From JBCBSS01 sp039819065 (GTDB lineage Bacteria; Bacteroidota; Bacteroidia; Cytophagales; Cyclobacteriaceae): a stretch of DNA of 64,000 bases. Location of the stretch: contig JBCBSS010000001.1 in NCBI GenBank assembly GCA_039819065.1, positions 124,001 to 188,000 on the forward strand. Direction: 5' to 3'. Below are positions 17,354 through 26,763 of this stretch, one piece after another; the first letter of the stretch is position 1; each line of letters opens with the position of its first letter. The notes under the pieces are model-generated. The model did not search any database and was not told where the DNA came from. It saw nothing but the letters and a program-made list of their open reading frames with translations. Both the position numbers and the translations under genes were made by a program.

Positions 17354-17354
17354 T

Positions 17355-18401
17355 TCACTTCAGCTTATTGTACTGGCGCACCTTTTTGTACTCATTTATC
17401 CCTTCTTTGAAGGTCATGTATTTGATGCCTTTCTTATGGTTGATTTTACTTATCTCGTACAATACCTTCCAATGATGGAAAAGTACACCATAAGCTTTTC
17501 TTAAAGAGAATCCAGGGTTGTATATATGAGCAGGCTCAGAACCTGCGCCGTTTAATTCCATCACCTTGATCTTACCCTCGTAGAGAGCCTTATCATCAGC
17601 GCACCTCAAATCAAACCTCCCAAAAAAGAACCCATCTATAGCGCTGCTGATCTGATCAAAGGTTTCATTAAGCCGTTGGTTGATTAGGTAATTCCCGTCG
17701 AGGAATTTTGTACCTAAACTATGATTACCAATGGCTACCAATTCCTTTTTAACCCCATCGGCCAGTACTTGTTCCATTTGTCCGTTGTAGGTCTCTTCTA
17801 AGGTCTCAAACTGCAGTTTAGCCCTGTCATTTTGTAAAACCAGCTCCGACAAAGTAGATTTACCATCACCAGTAACAGTCAGCATCTCTTTCATCACTAT
17901 TGAACTGACTAAGCCCTTTTGATCATCAGGATATCGGTAATAAAATACGCCTAACTCCATGGGCAAGTCGATGAATTCCTGCACTAGAAAGTCGACATGC
18001 ATATCTTTTGCGTACTCCTCAAGCTCGTTTTCATTACTGATTTTCTTGACGCGCCATCCACGCTCTCCAATGTCTGGTTTTAGAATTACCGGAAAGCGCA
18101 TATCTTCAGTTTTCATCAAGCTCAAAATGTGAGAAACTGTGGCGGGAGCTTTTAAGAAAAACGTTTTAGGCTTAATGGCTGGATCGATCTTTTCCAGAAT
18201 GCTGAACTTAGATTCTCCCAGCATACCGCCATTCTCGATACCCGGATTAGAAGCTGAAAAGAAGAAGAATGATCGGGATTTGATAGAAAGCCAGAACCAG
18301 TAAAAGAATATAGGAAAATAGACCACTTCAAATGGCCAGTATTCCCAACTGCTTAGCTTTATGAGAAAGTTGCTTTTGCGTATTTTACTGAACACACTCA
18401 T
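17355..18401 (-). CDS. ATP-grasp ligase-like protein (D-Ala-D-Ala ligase-related fold)
   Basis: A 348-residue protein. The N-terminus has a hydrophobic, aromatic stretch (WPFEVVYFPIFFYWFWL, about residues 20-37). The ATP-grasp core shows PVILKPDIGERGWRVKKI (ATP-lysine and glycine-rich loop), FLVQEFIDLPMELGVFYYR, and the metal end FFFGRFDLRCADD...IKVMELNGAGSEP. It joins an acid to an amine or similar with ATP; the substrate is unknown. The ATG at 18401 (MSVFSK) is preferred to the upstream TTG at 18437. It lies between DinB and LysE on one strand. Confidence 0.72.
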   Translation of the reverse strand: MSVFSKIRKSNFLIKLSSWEYWPFEVVYFPIFFYWFWLSIKSRSFFFFSASNPGIENGGMLGESKFSILEKIDPAIKPKTFFLKAPATVSHILSLMKTEDMRFPVILKPDIGERGWRVKKISNENELEEYAKDMHVDFLVQEFIDLPMELGVFYYRYPDDQKGLVSSIVMKEMLTVTGDGKSTLSELVLQNDRAKLQFETLEETYNGQMEQVLADGVKKELVAIGNHSLGTKFLDGNYLINQRLNETFDQISSAIDGFFFGRFDLRCADDKALYEGKIKVMELNGAGSEPAHIYNPGFSLRKAYGVLFHHWKVLYEISKINHKKGIKYMTFKEGINEYKKVRQYNKLK

Positions 18402-18443
18402 CCATTGGCATAAAGTCAAAGGGTCATCTTGACCCAACTAAGC

Positions 18444-18944
18444 TTAGTGGCTGTCCTGGAAGCGGAGAGTAGAAACGGCTATTCCAAATTCCTTAGGTAA
18501 TTGAACGTAAGGTGCTACGGCATTGATACCGATTTTCATGATGGCCATGTGGTGAACAGCGTGTTCTATGTTGTAAGCTAATTCCCTTTGGAAGGTAGTC
18601 GATACAACAACATCTTTGCCTTCGGCTTGGCTGTAATTAGCGATGAGTACTAATTCCCTATCAACTGCGTCAAACGTAATGAACTGCTTAATATCCTCGA
18701 TCGTAGATCTAGTGAATTCACGGCTTTCCTCGATACGCTTGTCACGCGTTCTTTTATCGTAATTGACTGCACCGGCTTGATATCCGTCCTTCAAGCAAAT
18801 GAAAAACTCAAGTGTGTGTCTTATGTGCTGTCCTATTGTAGCGTTAAGTATATCGACTTCTTTGGAATAGTCAACTTCTCTTATCTGGTCAATTACATCG
18901 TCTATTTGATCCAGAATACTTTTGCAGGCTTCTTTTAAGTCCAT
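18444..18944 (-). CDS. DinB family protein
   Basis: A 166-residue four-helix protein. The metal-binding histidines of DinB/YfiT fall in GQHIRHTLEF and EHAVHHMAIM. DinB proteins are often thiol transferases or unknown-function metal proteins. The ATG at 18944 is preferred to a GTG at 18971, which lies inside a long palindrome. It heads a run of minus-strand genes (ATP-grasp, LysE). Confidence 0.75.
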   Translation of the reverse strand: MDLKEACKSILDQIDDVIDQIREVDYSKEVDILNATIGQHIRHTLEFFICLKDGYQAGAVNYDKRTRDKRIEESREFTRSTIEDIKQFITFDAVDRELVLIANYSQAEGKDVVVSTTFQRELAYNIEHAVHHMAIMKIGINAVAPYVQLPKEFGIAVSTLRFQDSH

Positions 18945-18963
18945 CAAACTAATTTTAAACAAT

Positions 18964-18990
18964 ATTTCCACGCATGTGATGCGTGGAAAT
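18964..18990. promoter_or_regulatory. 27-bp perfect palindrome upstream of the DinB gene
   Basis: ATTTCCACGCAT (18964-18975) and ATGCGTGGAAAT (18979-18990) pair perfectly around GTG. It lies 19 bases upstream of the DinB start, in its leader or promoter. No T-run follows on either side, so a terminator is unlikely. An operator or leader hairpin is the best guess. Confidence 0.55.
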
Positions 18991-19103
18991 GATTAAAAGT
19001 TTACCTGTAGGGGTTAAACTTATGCAAAAATAGACTAAAATCTGACTTTTGCTTGAAAAACATTTAATTTAATCAATAGGCCGTTTAATGGCCGATTATC
19101 CCC

Positions 19104-19565
19104 CTATTTGGTTAATATTTTATCCCAATAATTATCTCCTTTGGTAATAAGGCCAGGTTCATCCTTATTCCAAAGCGTTAGTGTGTTAGTACCAGAAAAA
19201 TTGTAAAACAAATACAACTTGCCATCAGTGATTTTATAGGTACCAGGGTCTATTTTAACCTTATCTCCACTAACACCCATCGCATATGCACACCAACCAC
19301 CATAGGCTGGTTCATATCGCTGCGGGTCTGCTTTGAATTTATTCTTGTTGGCTTCTTTGGCAAAATAGTAGGTTACACCGTGATGAGCATAAGCGATGGT
19401 TTTACTGCCTTTAGCAGGTTTCCCATCAAAATAACTAACCGGATCATAACCCCCGATAGCCACATTATGTCTTATGTTGAAATTGTTTCCTCTTGTTTTG
19501 TCAGATTGTGCCTGGGCTGAAACAGCCAGAGCCAAAAAAGCGATTATTATTAAAGCCTTCTTCAT
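19104..19565 (-). CDS. Secreted YHS domain protein
   Basis: A 153-residue protein with a signal peptide (MKKALIIIAFLALAVSAQAQ) and a YHS domain: GYDPVSYFDGKPAKGS, VTYYFAKEANKNKFKADPQRYEPAYGGWCAYA. YHS domains in this class bind metal or haem-like groups, and the Cys in GGWCAYA is usual. The periplasmic role is unknown. It stands alone with no close neighbour on its strand. Confidence 0.85.
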   Translation of the reverse strand: MKKALIIIAFLALAVSAQAQSDKTRGNNFNIRHNVAIGGYDPVSYFDGKPAKGSKTIAYAHHGVTYYFAKEANKNKFKADPQRYEPAYGGWCAYAMGVSGDKVKIDPGTYKITDGKLYLFYNFSGTNTLTLWNKDEPGLITKGDNYWDKILTK

Positions 19566-19745
19566 AATTGTTTAATTACACATTCAAAAAATGATTTTTC
19601 CAACTATACTTCATGCTAATCTTGGTAAGTAGTTTCTCTCATAGCATGAGTTTTCTACTTACACGAATAATAATCATACCAGTATAAAGAAATAGGCTTT
19701 GAACTAATGTCTTTGTCAGATATCTTACAAACCGTAGATGAATAA

Positions 19746-20234
19746 TCAGGATGGTATAAGTTCATTGATGCAATCCCATACCAAGTTGGGCTCATATCCT
19801 TTTCTGATAACAAACTGAGCCACTTTGTGCTTTTTTTGATAAGGTGCCAATGACCTGAGCTCATCCGCTTTCTTATTCAGTAAAGCCATCAATACATCCC
19901 GATACTCTGTCTCGTCTATCTCTTCCATGCCTTTATTAATGCAGTACTGGGACAGACCTTTCTGCTTCATTTCTTGTAATATCTTCACCCTACCCCACTT
20001 CTTCATTCTGAACTTGCCACCGGCAAAACTCTTAGCATATCTTTCCTCATTGATGAAGCCATCTACAATTAAATCCGATAATGCTTCTTCCACTTCATCG
20101 GTGCGCAGGCCAAACTCATACAGCTTATTGCGTACTTCTTGTTGCGTACGTTCTTGATAAGCACAATATCTGGAAGCCTTGACTTTAGCTTCCTTGAGCG
20201 TGAAGGTTCTCTTATGTGAGCTATCTTTTTCCAA
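19746..20234 (-). CDS. recX: Regulatory protein RecX
   Basis: A 162-residue three-helix-repeat protein. YCAYQERTQQEVRNKL, DLIVDGFINEERYAKSFAGGKFRMKKWGRVKI and the third unit VAQFVIRKGYEPNLVWDCI are the RecX repeats. RecX binds RecA filaments and limits recombination. The only in-frame start before the first repeat is TTG at 20234. It follows the YcxB-like gene by 31 bases on the same strand. Confidence 0.85.
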   Translation of the reverse strand: MEKDSSHKRTFTLKEAKVKASRYCAYQERTQQEVRNKLYEFGLRTDEVEEALSDLIVDGFINEERYAKSFAGGKFRMKKWGRVKILQEMKQKGLSQYCINKGMEEIDETEYRDVLMALLNKKADELRSLAPYQKKHKVAQFVIRKGYEPNLVWDCINELIPS

Positions 20235-20265
20235 TTAGGTGAGAAGTAGTCAAAGGCTACATCCT

Positions 20266-20742
20266 CTACGCTTTGATATAGCCTTTTCTCTTTAGAATGG
20301 ATTGAACAAATTTCCGTTGATCGTCGGTATTGAATATTCTAAAAGGAAGATGAATAATCTGTGCTTTGTTGACAAATAAGGCGATGTAGTCTTTACCGAC
20401 TTTCACCCTCTTGATCTGCTCCCACTTAAGCGGCATGCCTTGTTTAGGGTTTAGCTTAACCACTACCTGTTGGCTGCTGATTTCATAGGAGAGCCTTTCA
20501 AAAAGTACTTTACCCTGTTCGAGTTGGGTCATGCCAGCAAACTGTATCACCCAGAAAAGTATGTATAAAACGAGCGCAATAGTAGCACCTATTATCCACC
20601 ATAGGTTAGGAATGATGAGATAACCTGAGCATATGGCCAGGTAAATTAGAAAGACCCACCACTGCTGGCGTAAAATGCCTTGTAATCCGAGCCTGATATA
20701 AGTCTTAGTTTCTAGCTTATACTTTTTGGTCTTTACGATCAT
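20266..20742 (-). CDS. YcxB-like membrane protein
   Basis: A 158-residue protein with two central transmembrane helices (WWVFLIYLAICSGYLIIPNLW and IGATIALVLYILFWVIQFAG) and a C-terminal globular part (EQIKRVKVGKDYIALFVNKAQIIHLPFRIFNTDDQRKFVQSIL) that matches YcxB-like proteins of unknown function. It is probably cotranscribed with recX. Confidence 0.65.
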   Translation of the reverse strand: MIVKTKKYKLETKTYIRLGLQGILRQQWWVFLIYLAICSGYLIIPNLWWIIGATIALVLYILFWVIQFAGMTQLEQGKVLFERLSYEISSQQVVVKLNPKQGMPLKWEQIKRVKVGKDYIALFVNKAQIIHLPFRIFNTDDQRKFVQSILKRKGYIKA

Positions 20743-21087
20743 GTCTTACTTCTAGTAATTAATTTAACCTTATTCTAACTCAAAAGCCTCTTGCTGTTTA
20801 CTGAGCAAGCCTACTTGAGTAATACGTATCCCGTTTTCTCACGTATGAAGCGCGAAGGTAAATGTTCTGGAAATTAAACTGAAGAAAATCTTAGGAAAAC
20901 GGGAGATTAACCATTGACGGTTAGGCTCAAAGTTTAATAACGCGTAATGGGAGCATATGATCCTCGACACCTTCTATTCTGTCGCCTCATCATCATTGCT
21001 CCCAAAAGCTCCCTACCGGTGATACCTATAGGAAGTCTATAGCATTAAGTTTGATCACTAATTCTATTATGGCACTTGCCTTGCAGT
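20743..21087. other. Intergenic with a long imperfect hairpin at 20948-21004
   Basis: TGGGAGCA (20948-20955) pairs with TGCTCCCA (20997-21004); inside, ATGAT pairs with ATCAT and CGAC with GTCG across small internal loops, leaving a 12-nt apical loop. There is no T-run on either strand. A smaller hairpin, CTTGCT/AGCAAG, lies near 20801-20820. It could be a structured RNA or an mRNA processing element downstream of the minus-strand barrel gene. Confidence 0.4.
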
Positions 21088-21762
21088 CTAGAATTTGCCA
21101 AACTTGAGTGTCATGAAGTAATTGAGGTTTTCGAATTGATCTGAGTTAGTTTGGGCAAGGTTAAGGTCTTGGGTAAATCGCTTGGTTACACCTAACCCTA
21201 ATCGGAAGTTTCTTGCTACATTAATCTCTACCGAAGCTCCGGGTTCTATATACCAGAACACATCTTCATCTATGATCCTATTTGGGCCGTCGAAGCGGTT
21301 ATCCTCCCAGTCTTCATGGTAACCCAACCAACCAGCTCCACCGGCTATCGGGAAAGTGATATGAACGATTTGATTGGAGAACAGAATAGGCTCCAGGAAC
21401 ATGCCGCCATAACCCCCTAACAGAATAGCATCCCCATTGGGCGCGATACCTTGAAACTTGGCTGTGGGTATGATACCATGGCCTTCAAAACCGATAGCCA
21501 ATGTACGATTGATAATCCAACCACCTCTTACGCCAGCCATAACCAGTGTTTCATCGCCAAACTCTGTGCCTCGGAAAGAAAGTGCACCAAAACCGCCCGA
21601 ATGAAACCTATTACCGGCGATTGTTTTAATATCATCTTGTCGGTGTCCTTTATCTTTTCTGATTTTTACAGAACCGTCTCTATACTCTGTCACGTCGTAA
21701 TTCTGAGCAAAGCTCACCGTGGTGACTAACATCAAAACCAGTACAGACTTAATACATTTCAT
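21088..21762 (-). CDS. Outer-membrane beta-barrel protein
   Basis: A 224-residue protein with a signal peptide (SVLVLMLVTTVSFAQ), alternating beta strands (LVMAGVRGGWIINRTLAIGFEGHGI, ARNFRLGLGVTKRF) and a terminal aromatic strand NYFMTLKFGKF, typical of small outer-membrane barrels. Function is unknown. The phased GTTAA array at 21840-21875 sits 78-113 bases upstream of its ATG, so it is a candidate target of the 12.3 kb OmpR-type regulator. Confidence 0.72.
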   Translation of the reverse strand: MKCIKSVLVLMLVTTVSFAQNYDVTEYRDGSVKIRKDKGHRQDDIKTIAGNRFHSGGFGALSFRGTEFGDETLVMAGVRGGWIINRTLAIGFEGHGIIPTAKFQGIAPNGDAILLGGYGGMFLEPILFSNQIVHITFPIAGGAGWLGYHEDWEDNRFDGPNRIIDEDVFWYIEPGASVEINVARNFRLGLGVTKRFTQDLNLAQTNSDQFENLNYFMTLKFGKF

Positions 21763-21839
21763 AATTCTAAACTTTAAAATTTGTCCTAAAGACAGGAGCG
21801 TTTCCAGAACGTTTCCATTTCAGTCATTTTTCTTTCCGT

Positions 21840-21875
21840 TTAACACCTTTTAACTTCCATTAACATCTCATTAAC
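21840..21875 (-). promoter_or_regulatory. Second phased GTTAA array (candidate regulator site)
   Basis: On the plus strand TTAAC occurs at 21840, 21850, 21860 and 21871. Read towards the barrel gene this is GTTAA with spacings 11, 10 and 10, the same order as in the array before the histidine kinase. The last copy is 78 bases from the ATG at 21762 (60 bases in the kinase case). Confidence 0.6.
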
Positions 21876-21928
21876 AATCCCAGCTGGCTCAAACACGTAG
21901 AATAAAATGAGTAACAGAAAGAAAGATC

Positions 21929-22189
21929 ATGGGAGAGCTTAAGTTATGTAAGAGACATTATAAAGTCACCACGGTGTTGCTGATGCTACTTTGTGTGGTG
22001 TACCTTGACTTCGCTAAAAACAATTTGTACTCAATGGTCAGTAAGCATATTATGGCTTATGAAATCAAACATGATTTGACATTGGGAAACTATGTATCAA
22101 ATCTTGCCAGTGGTTTTAATAAGCCTGATTTTTTCTCACAAAAGAGCTTGAAGCCGAAAAAAAGCACTCCAGTAGCACTAAGAGATTGA
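21929..22189 (+). CDS. Small membrane-anchored protein, function unknown
   Basis: An 86-residue protein with one hydrophobic helix (VTTVLLMLLCVVYLDFA, about residues 13-29) and a basic C-terminus. No family is recognised. It is divergent from the barrel gene across the GTTAA array (54 bases away), so it could share that control. Confidence 0.45.
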   Translation: MGELKLCKRHYKVTTVLLMLLCVVYLDFAKNNLYSMVSKHIMAYEIKHDLTLGNYVSNLASGFNKPDFFSQKSLKPKKSTPVALRD

Positions 22190-22320
22190 CGAAAACAACG
22201 GTGAGGAAATCCTTATAAAATTCCCTATAAAGCCAGTTCGCCAAAATTCATAAACATTACCCTGTCTTAAGTCATTAATTAAGTAATTTAGCGAGAGTCT
22301 TAATCAGTGATATTCTACCA

Positions 22321-22581
22321 ATGTTTAATTTTTTCAAGAGAAAGAAGCAGAAGAAAGAAATAACCCTACCTTCATTACTAGACCTAAATAACCTGCCCTT
22401 ACAAGCGGGTGACATAGTAGAATCCCTGAGGTATGACCTTGGTAAGTGCAGGGTAGAACAAGAGGGGAATGGGTTTGTTTACGTTTCCTTGGACTCTGGT
22501 GAGAAAGTCAGTTGGCTCAAAATGATTGATGCCGCCACCGAGAATCAAAAGGTTAAGAAAATAGTCGAAGAAGAACAGTAG
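22321..22581 (+). CDS. Small cytoplasmic protein, function unknown
   Basis: An 86-residue protein beginning MFNFFKRKKQKKE, then a compact beta-rich part (LPLQAGDIVESLRYDLGKCRVEQEGNGFVYVSLDSGEKVSWLKMID) that reads like an SH3/KOW-type barrel. No clear family. It ends 8 bases before the 5-oxoprolinase gene and is probably in its operon. Confidence 0.55.
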   Translation: MFNFFKRKKQKKEITLPSLLDLNNLPLQAGDIVESLRYDLGKCRVEQEGNGFVYVSLDSGEKVSWLKMIDAATENQKVKKIVEEEQ

Positions 22582-22589
22582 CCCCGCCA

Positions 22590-25500
22590 ATGCCTTCGTC
22601 CAAATGGCTTCTTTTAATTGATACCGGTGGAACGTTTACTGACTGCCTGGCCTACAATCCACAAGGCGAGCTTCACCGCCTTAAAGTACTAAGCAATAGT
22701 ACACTCAGAGGATCAATCATTTCCCAAACTTCAAATAATGTATTGAAAGTCAAAGCTCCATGGCTAGGTAATGCAGATATATTCAAAGGTTATTCATTCA
22801 GGTTATTAGGAGGCCAAGATTATTCATATAAGATAATATCACTTGACCCAGAAAGCGGACTTCTCACCTTGGGTGGTGACGTCCAAATAGATGTACAAGA
22901 CAAGGTTGAGTTCGAGATTACCGGGCATGAAGAAGTTCCTGTGTTAGCCGCACGTCTGCTTACAGGCACTGGCCTTCTAGAACCATTGCCTCCATTAGAA
23001 ATGCGTCTGGGCTCAACCAAGGGGACAAACGCACTTCTAGAAAGAAAAGGAGCAAAAGTAGCTTTAGTTATCACCAAAGGCTTCAAGGACCTGCTCTTAA
23101 TCGGTACCCAACAAAGGCCCGAGTTGTTCTCTCTGAATATCCTCAAGCCTGTACCACTTTATGATCAAGTAATCGAAGTCGAAGAGCGCATAGACGCCAA
23201 TGGAGAAGTCATCATACCGCTTGATGAACAAACTGTAAAAGATGTCGTAGATGCGGTGGAGCAGGCGGGCGTGGCATCAGTGGCTGTTGCGTTCATGCAT
23301 AGCTATCTCAATCCTGAGCACGAGGAGAAATTAGCTAAAAAGCTAGCCGAAGCAGGCTTAAAGTATGTTTCTCTGTCGAGTCAACTCGCTCCGACTATTA
23401 AAATTCTACCGAGAAGTCAAACTGCGGTGGCCAATGCCTACCTATCCCCGGTAATAGATTCTTATATAAGCCGCATACTATCTAGCCTTTCTGATAATAC
23501 TTTGAAGGTCATGACCAGTGCCGGGGGTTTAGTTGATGGCAGCTTATTCAACCCCAAAGATAGTCTGCTCAGCGGGCCTGCCGGTGGTATAGTAGGTGCG
23601 GCCAAAATGGCTGAGTTATCTGGTTTTGGTAGTATCCTTACACTGGATGTTGGAGGTACAAGTGCTGATGTAGCACAGTACAACCAATCTTTCGATTACC
23701 GGTACGAGTCACCGGTGGGCGACGCGAATATTGTAAGTCCGTCGCTGGCCATAGAAACCATTGCCGCCGGTGGAGGTTCGATCTGCAGTTTTAGCGAGAA
23801 TAAGTTCTCGGTAGGGCCTGACAGTGCAGGTGCTCAACCAGGCCCAGCTTGTTATGGAGCAGGTGGCCCACTGACAGTTACAGATGTCAACTTGCTACTC
23901 GGCAAGCTGGATCCAGCCAGTTTTGGCATTCCTATCAAAGTGTCAAAAGCTCAGGCTGCTTTGGAAGATATAAAGCAAAAGATTGTCGAAGCCAAGGGCA
24001 AGCAATACACGGAAGAAGAGTTGCTCAATGCCTTTTCGGATATCGCTAATGAGAAAATGGCAGAGGCCATCCGCAAAATATCTGTCAAAAAAGGGTATGA
24101 TCCTTCAGAATATGCCTTGGTGGCTTTCGGAGGCGCGGGTGGACAACATGCTTGTGAGGTAGCGGCTTTGCTCAACATTGATCAGGTGATCATTCCATAC
24201 AACGCTGGGTTGCTTAGTGCTTATGGCATAGGACAGGCGGAAGTGGAGCGGTTCAAAGAGCTGCAGGTTCTAGCACCTTTTGATCAAAAAGAATCCGAGT
24301 TAGCACAAATCATTTCGTCCTTGCAAGCCAAGGCTATAAATCAATTGGTAGAAGAAGGCTACACGCCGTCATTGATCTATACGCGTAGTGTGCTGTTATA
24401 TCTCCGTTTCAAAGGGCAAGAAAACAGCATCGAGATTCAATATCTCGAAGGAGAAGACCCGAGAATCTCTTTCAAGGAGAAATACGAAGAACTGTATGGC
24501 CATTGGCTGGAAAATCAGCAAATAGAACTAGAGTCGGTCAAGGTATTCGCGGCTTTACGCAATAAATACACTGAGGAAGACCTGGCCACTGAGAGCCCTT
24601 ATGTGCCGACCCCTTCGAAAACCCAGTCATTTTGGAATGGAAAATCATGGGAGGAAGCTGGTGTTTACATCTGGGAAGAATTGAAGGCTGGAGCCAAGGT
24701 ATCGTCACCTGCAGTGATCGTAAGCGGTAACTCTACTATAGCACTAATGCCGGGATGGAACCTGGTATTGGACAAGCATTTCACAGCCATCTTGAGCAAA
24801 GGTGAAGCACTTGAACAGGCCGATGAAAGCGTTAATCCTGAGGAAGCTCAACTAGAATTATTCACCAACCGGTTCATAGCGGTGGCGGAAGAAATGGGGG
24901 CTTTGCTACAAAGGACATCCTTCTCTGTCAATGTGAAAGAAAGGCTCGATTTCTCATGCGCCCTGTTAGATCGACATGGTGAATTGATCGTCAATGCGCC
25001 TCATATACCCGTACACCTCGGAAGCCTCGGTATCTGCGTTCGAAAAATCAAGGAAACCATAGACTTGAATGAAGGTGATATTGTAATCAGCAATCACCCT
25101 GCCTACGGAGGGTCTCACTTGCCGGATGTAACACTGGTAAGTGCGGTATATGATGAAAGCAAAGCCTTAGTCGGCTATGTGGCTAATCGCGCTCATCACG
25201 CAGAGATTGGCGGAAAATGGCCCGGGTCAATGCCAGCGGACGCCAAAAACCTAGCAGAAGAAGGCGTGGTCATCGCGCCCATGTACCTGGTCAAAGGCGG
25301 GGAAGTACAATGGGAGTCGATCAGGCAATTACTATGTGCGGGGTCATACCCGAGCCGGGCAATTGATGAAAACCTGGCCGACCTAAATGGCGCCATCGCA
25401 TCTATCCGGTCTGGCGTAGAAGGCTTAAAGCAGCTATGCAACTCCTATACTACCGACAAGGTGGGACATTATATGCAGGCGCTGAAAGACTATGCGCGGG

Positions 25501-26375
25501 ATTCCCTGATCCAAAGCATCGCTCAATTGGAAAGTGATCAATATGAAGCCAGAGAGTTGCTGGATGACGGCTCTCAGATTTCTGTCAGCATAAAGATCGA
25601 AAAGTCGCGCATATTGATTGACTTCTCAGGTTCGGCTCAGCAAAACCCAGGCAATTTGAATGCGACTGAGGCGATTGTCAATAGCGCAGTACTTTATGTG
25701 TTGCGGCTTCTGGTGGACAAGAATATACCACTGAATGAAGGTTTTATGAAAGCGGTAGAGCTGAACATTCCACAAGGCATGCTCAATCCAGCATTCGGCG
25801 TAGACGATCATAATAACCCGGCTGTGGTTGGCGGTAATACCGAAGTCAGCCAAAGACTCACCGATACACTACTTAAAGCTTTGGGCATGGCGGCCTGTAG
25901 CCAAGGCACTATGAACAATCTCCTTTTTGGTAACGAGCATTTCGGTTATTATGAAACCATCTGCGGTGGTGTCGGGGCAGGAAAAGGGTTCGATGGTGCC
26001 GATGCCGTGCATCAACACATGACAAACACCAAGATCACTGATCCTGAAATTATGGAATTCAGGTATCCTGTTCGATTAGAGAGATTTGCTATTCGTGAGC
26101 ATTCCGGAGGTGATGGTAAATGGAAAGGTGGCAATGGTATCACCCGCGAAATAAAATTTCTAGCTCCGGTTCAGCTAACCGTACTCACCCAACATCGTAA
26201 GGAATCACCTTATGGCTTGGCAGGTGGCAAGCCGGGAAATGTTGGCCAACAATTCATCATACTTGAAAATGGCGATACTATCGATCTGCAAGGTGTAGAT
26301 GGCGCCCAAATGAACGAAGGTGACAGGGTCATCGTGGAAACACCCGGTGGCGGTGGTTTTGGCTCTGTTGACTAG
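22590..26375 (+). CDS. 5-oxoprolinase / hydantoinase, HyuA-HyuB fusion
   Basis: A 1261-residue fused protein. The N-terminal half is HyuA/OplA-like ASKHA ATPase (LLIDTGGTFTDCLAYN near residue 6; LTLDVGGTSADVAQ near 350; FGGAGGQHACEVA near 515). The C-terminal half from about residue 750 is HyuB-like (FTNRFIAVAEEMGALLQRTSFSVNVKERLDFSCALLD; HNNPAVVGGNTEVSQR; CGGVGAGKGFDGADAVHQHMTNTKITDPE). The fused form is that of ATP-dependent 5-oxoprolinase, which opens pyroglutamate to glutamate. Hydantoin cleavage is the alternative. The full length indicates an intact gene. Confidence 0.85.
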   Translation: MPSSKWLLLIDTGGTFTDCLAYNPQGELHRLKVLSNSTLRGSIISQTSNNVLKVKAPWLGNADIFKGYSFRLLGGQDYSYKIISLDPESGLLTLGGDVQIDVQDKVEFEITGHEEVPVLAARLLTGTGLLEPLPPLEMRLGSTKGTNALLERKGAKVALVITKGFKDLLLIGTQQRPELFSLNILKPVPLYDQVIEVEERIDANGEVIIPLDEQTVKDVVDAVEQAGVASVAVAFMHSYLNPEHEEKLAKKLAEAGLKYVSLSSQLAPTIKILPRSQTAVANAYLSPVIDSYISRILSSLSDNTLKVMTSAGGLVDGSLFNPKDSLLSGPAGGIVGAAKMAELSGFGSILTLDVGGTSADVAQYNQSFDYRYESPVGDANIVSPSLAIETIAAGGGSICSFSENKFSVGPDSAGAQPGPACYGAGGPLTVTDVNLLLGKLDPASFGIPIKVSKAQAALEDIKQKIVEAKGKQYTEEELLNAFSDIANEKMAEAIRKISVKKGYDPSEYALVAFGGAGGQHACEVAALLNIDQVIIPYNAGLLSAYGIGQAEVERFKELQVLAPFDQKESELAQIISSLQAKAINQLVEEGYTPSLIYTRSVLLYLRFKGQENSIEIQYLEGEDPRISFKEKYEELYGHWLENQQIELESVKVFAALRNKYTEEDLATESPYVPTPSKTQSFWNGKSWEEAGVYIWEELKAGAKVSSPAVIVSGNSTIALMPGWNLVLDKHFTAILSKGEALEQADESVNPEEAQLELFTNRFIAVAEEMGALLQRTSFSVNVKERLDFSCALLDRHGELIVNAPHIPVHLGSLGICVRKIKETIDLNEGDIVISNHPAYGGSHLPDVTLVSAVYDESKALVGYVANRAHHAEIGGKWPGSMPADAKNLAEEGVVIAPMYLVKGGEVQWESIRQLLCAGSYPSRAIDENLADLNGAIASIRSGVEGLKQLCNSYTTDKVGHYMQALKDYARDSLIQSIAQLESDQYEARELLDDGSQISVSIKIEKSRILIDFSGSAQQNPGNLNATEAIVNSAVLYVLRLLVDKNIPLNEGFMKAVELNIPQGMLNPAFGVDDHNNPAVVGGNTEVSQRLTDTLLKALGMAACSQGTMNNLLFGNEHFGYYETICGGVGAGKGFDGADAVHQHMTNTKITDPEIMEFRYPVRLERFAIREHSGGDGKWKGGNGITREIKFLAPVQLTVLTQHRKESPYGLAGGKPGNVGQQFIILENGDTIDLQGVDGAQMNEGDRVIVETPGGGGFGSVD

Positions 26376-26763
26376 CATCATTACGTCGATCTGATCTCTA
26401 AGACGTTTTTCTTTTCTCACACATCATTTTTACCACAGCATTACACAATGCCCTTTTGATAATGAAAGATCAAGCCAGTTGGTCTAGCCCCTCATTATGA
26501 CCAAGATGACTACAGACATTCGATTAGATTCTTCTTCAGAAAATGGTTTACCTTTTAAAAAATATTACATTAAATGCCGAGCTTTTGTATATTTAATGTT
26601 AACGAGACGATCATAAGCTTACCAAAACAGACGGAACAGACGATTTAGAGCCATTATGTGCGTAAAGTGCTACTAATCAAAATGTTGTAATAAAAATTCT
26701 GTTTATAAATATTTCTATAAGTCGGTACTTTTTTATCATTTCTTAATCCTAACTGTGCGAAAT
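26376..26763. other. Intergenic, AT-rich, no element recognised
   Basis: This 388-base stretch precedes the tail-fibre/adhesin operon and should hold its promoter. I see no convincing TTTG/TAnnTTTG pair, no terminator for the oxoprolinase gene and no repeat. Confidence 0.45.

Noticed and set aside
19655..19864. 69-residue minus-strand frame overlapping recX
   Set aside because: It is out of frame with and overlapping recX; recX carries the family repeats.
22590..26375. Frameshift or split between HyuA and HyuB halves
   Set aside because: The frame is continuous through 1261 residues with both halves complete; the fusion is normal for 5-oxoprolinase.
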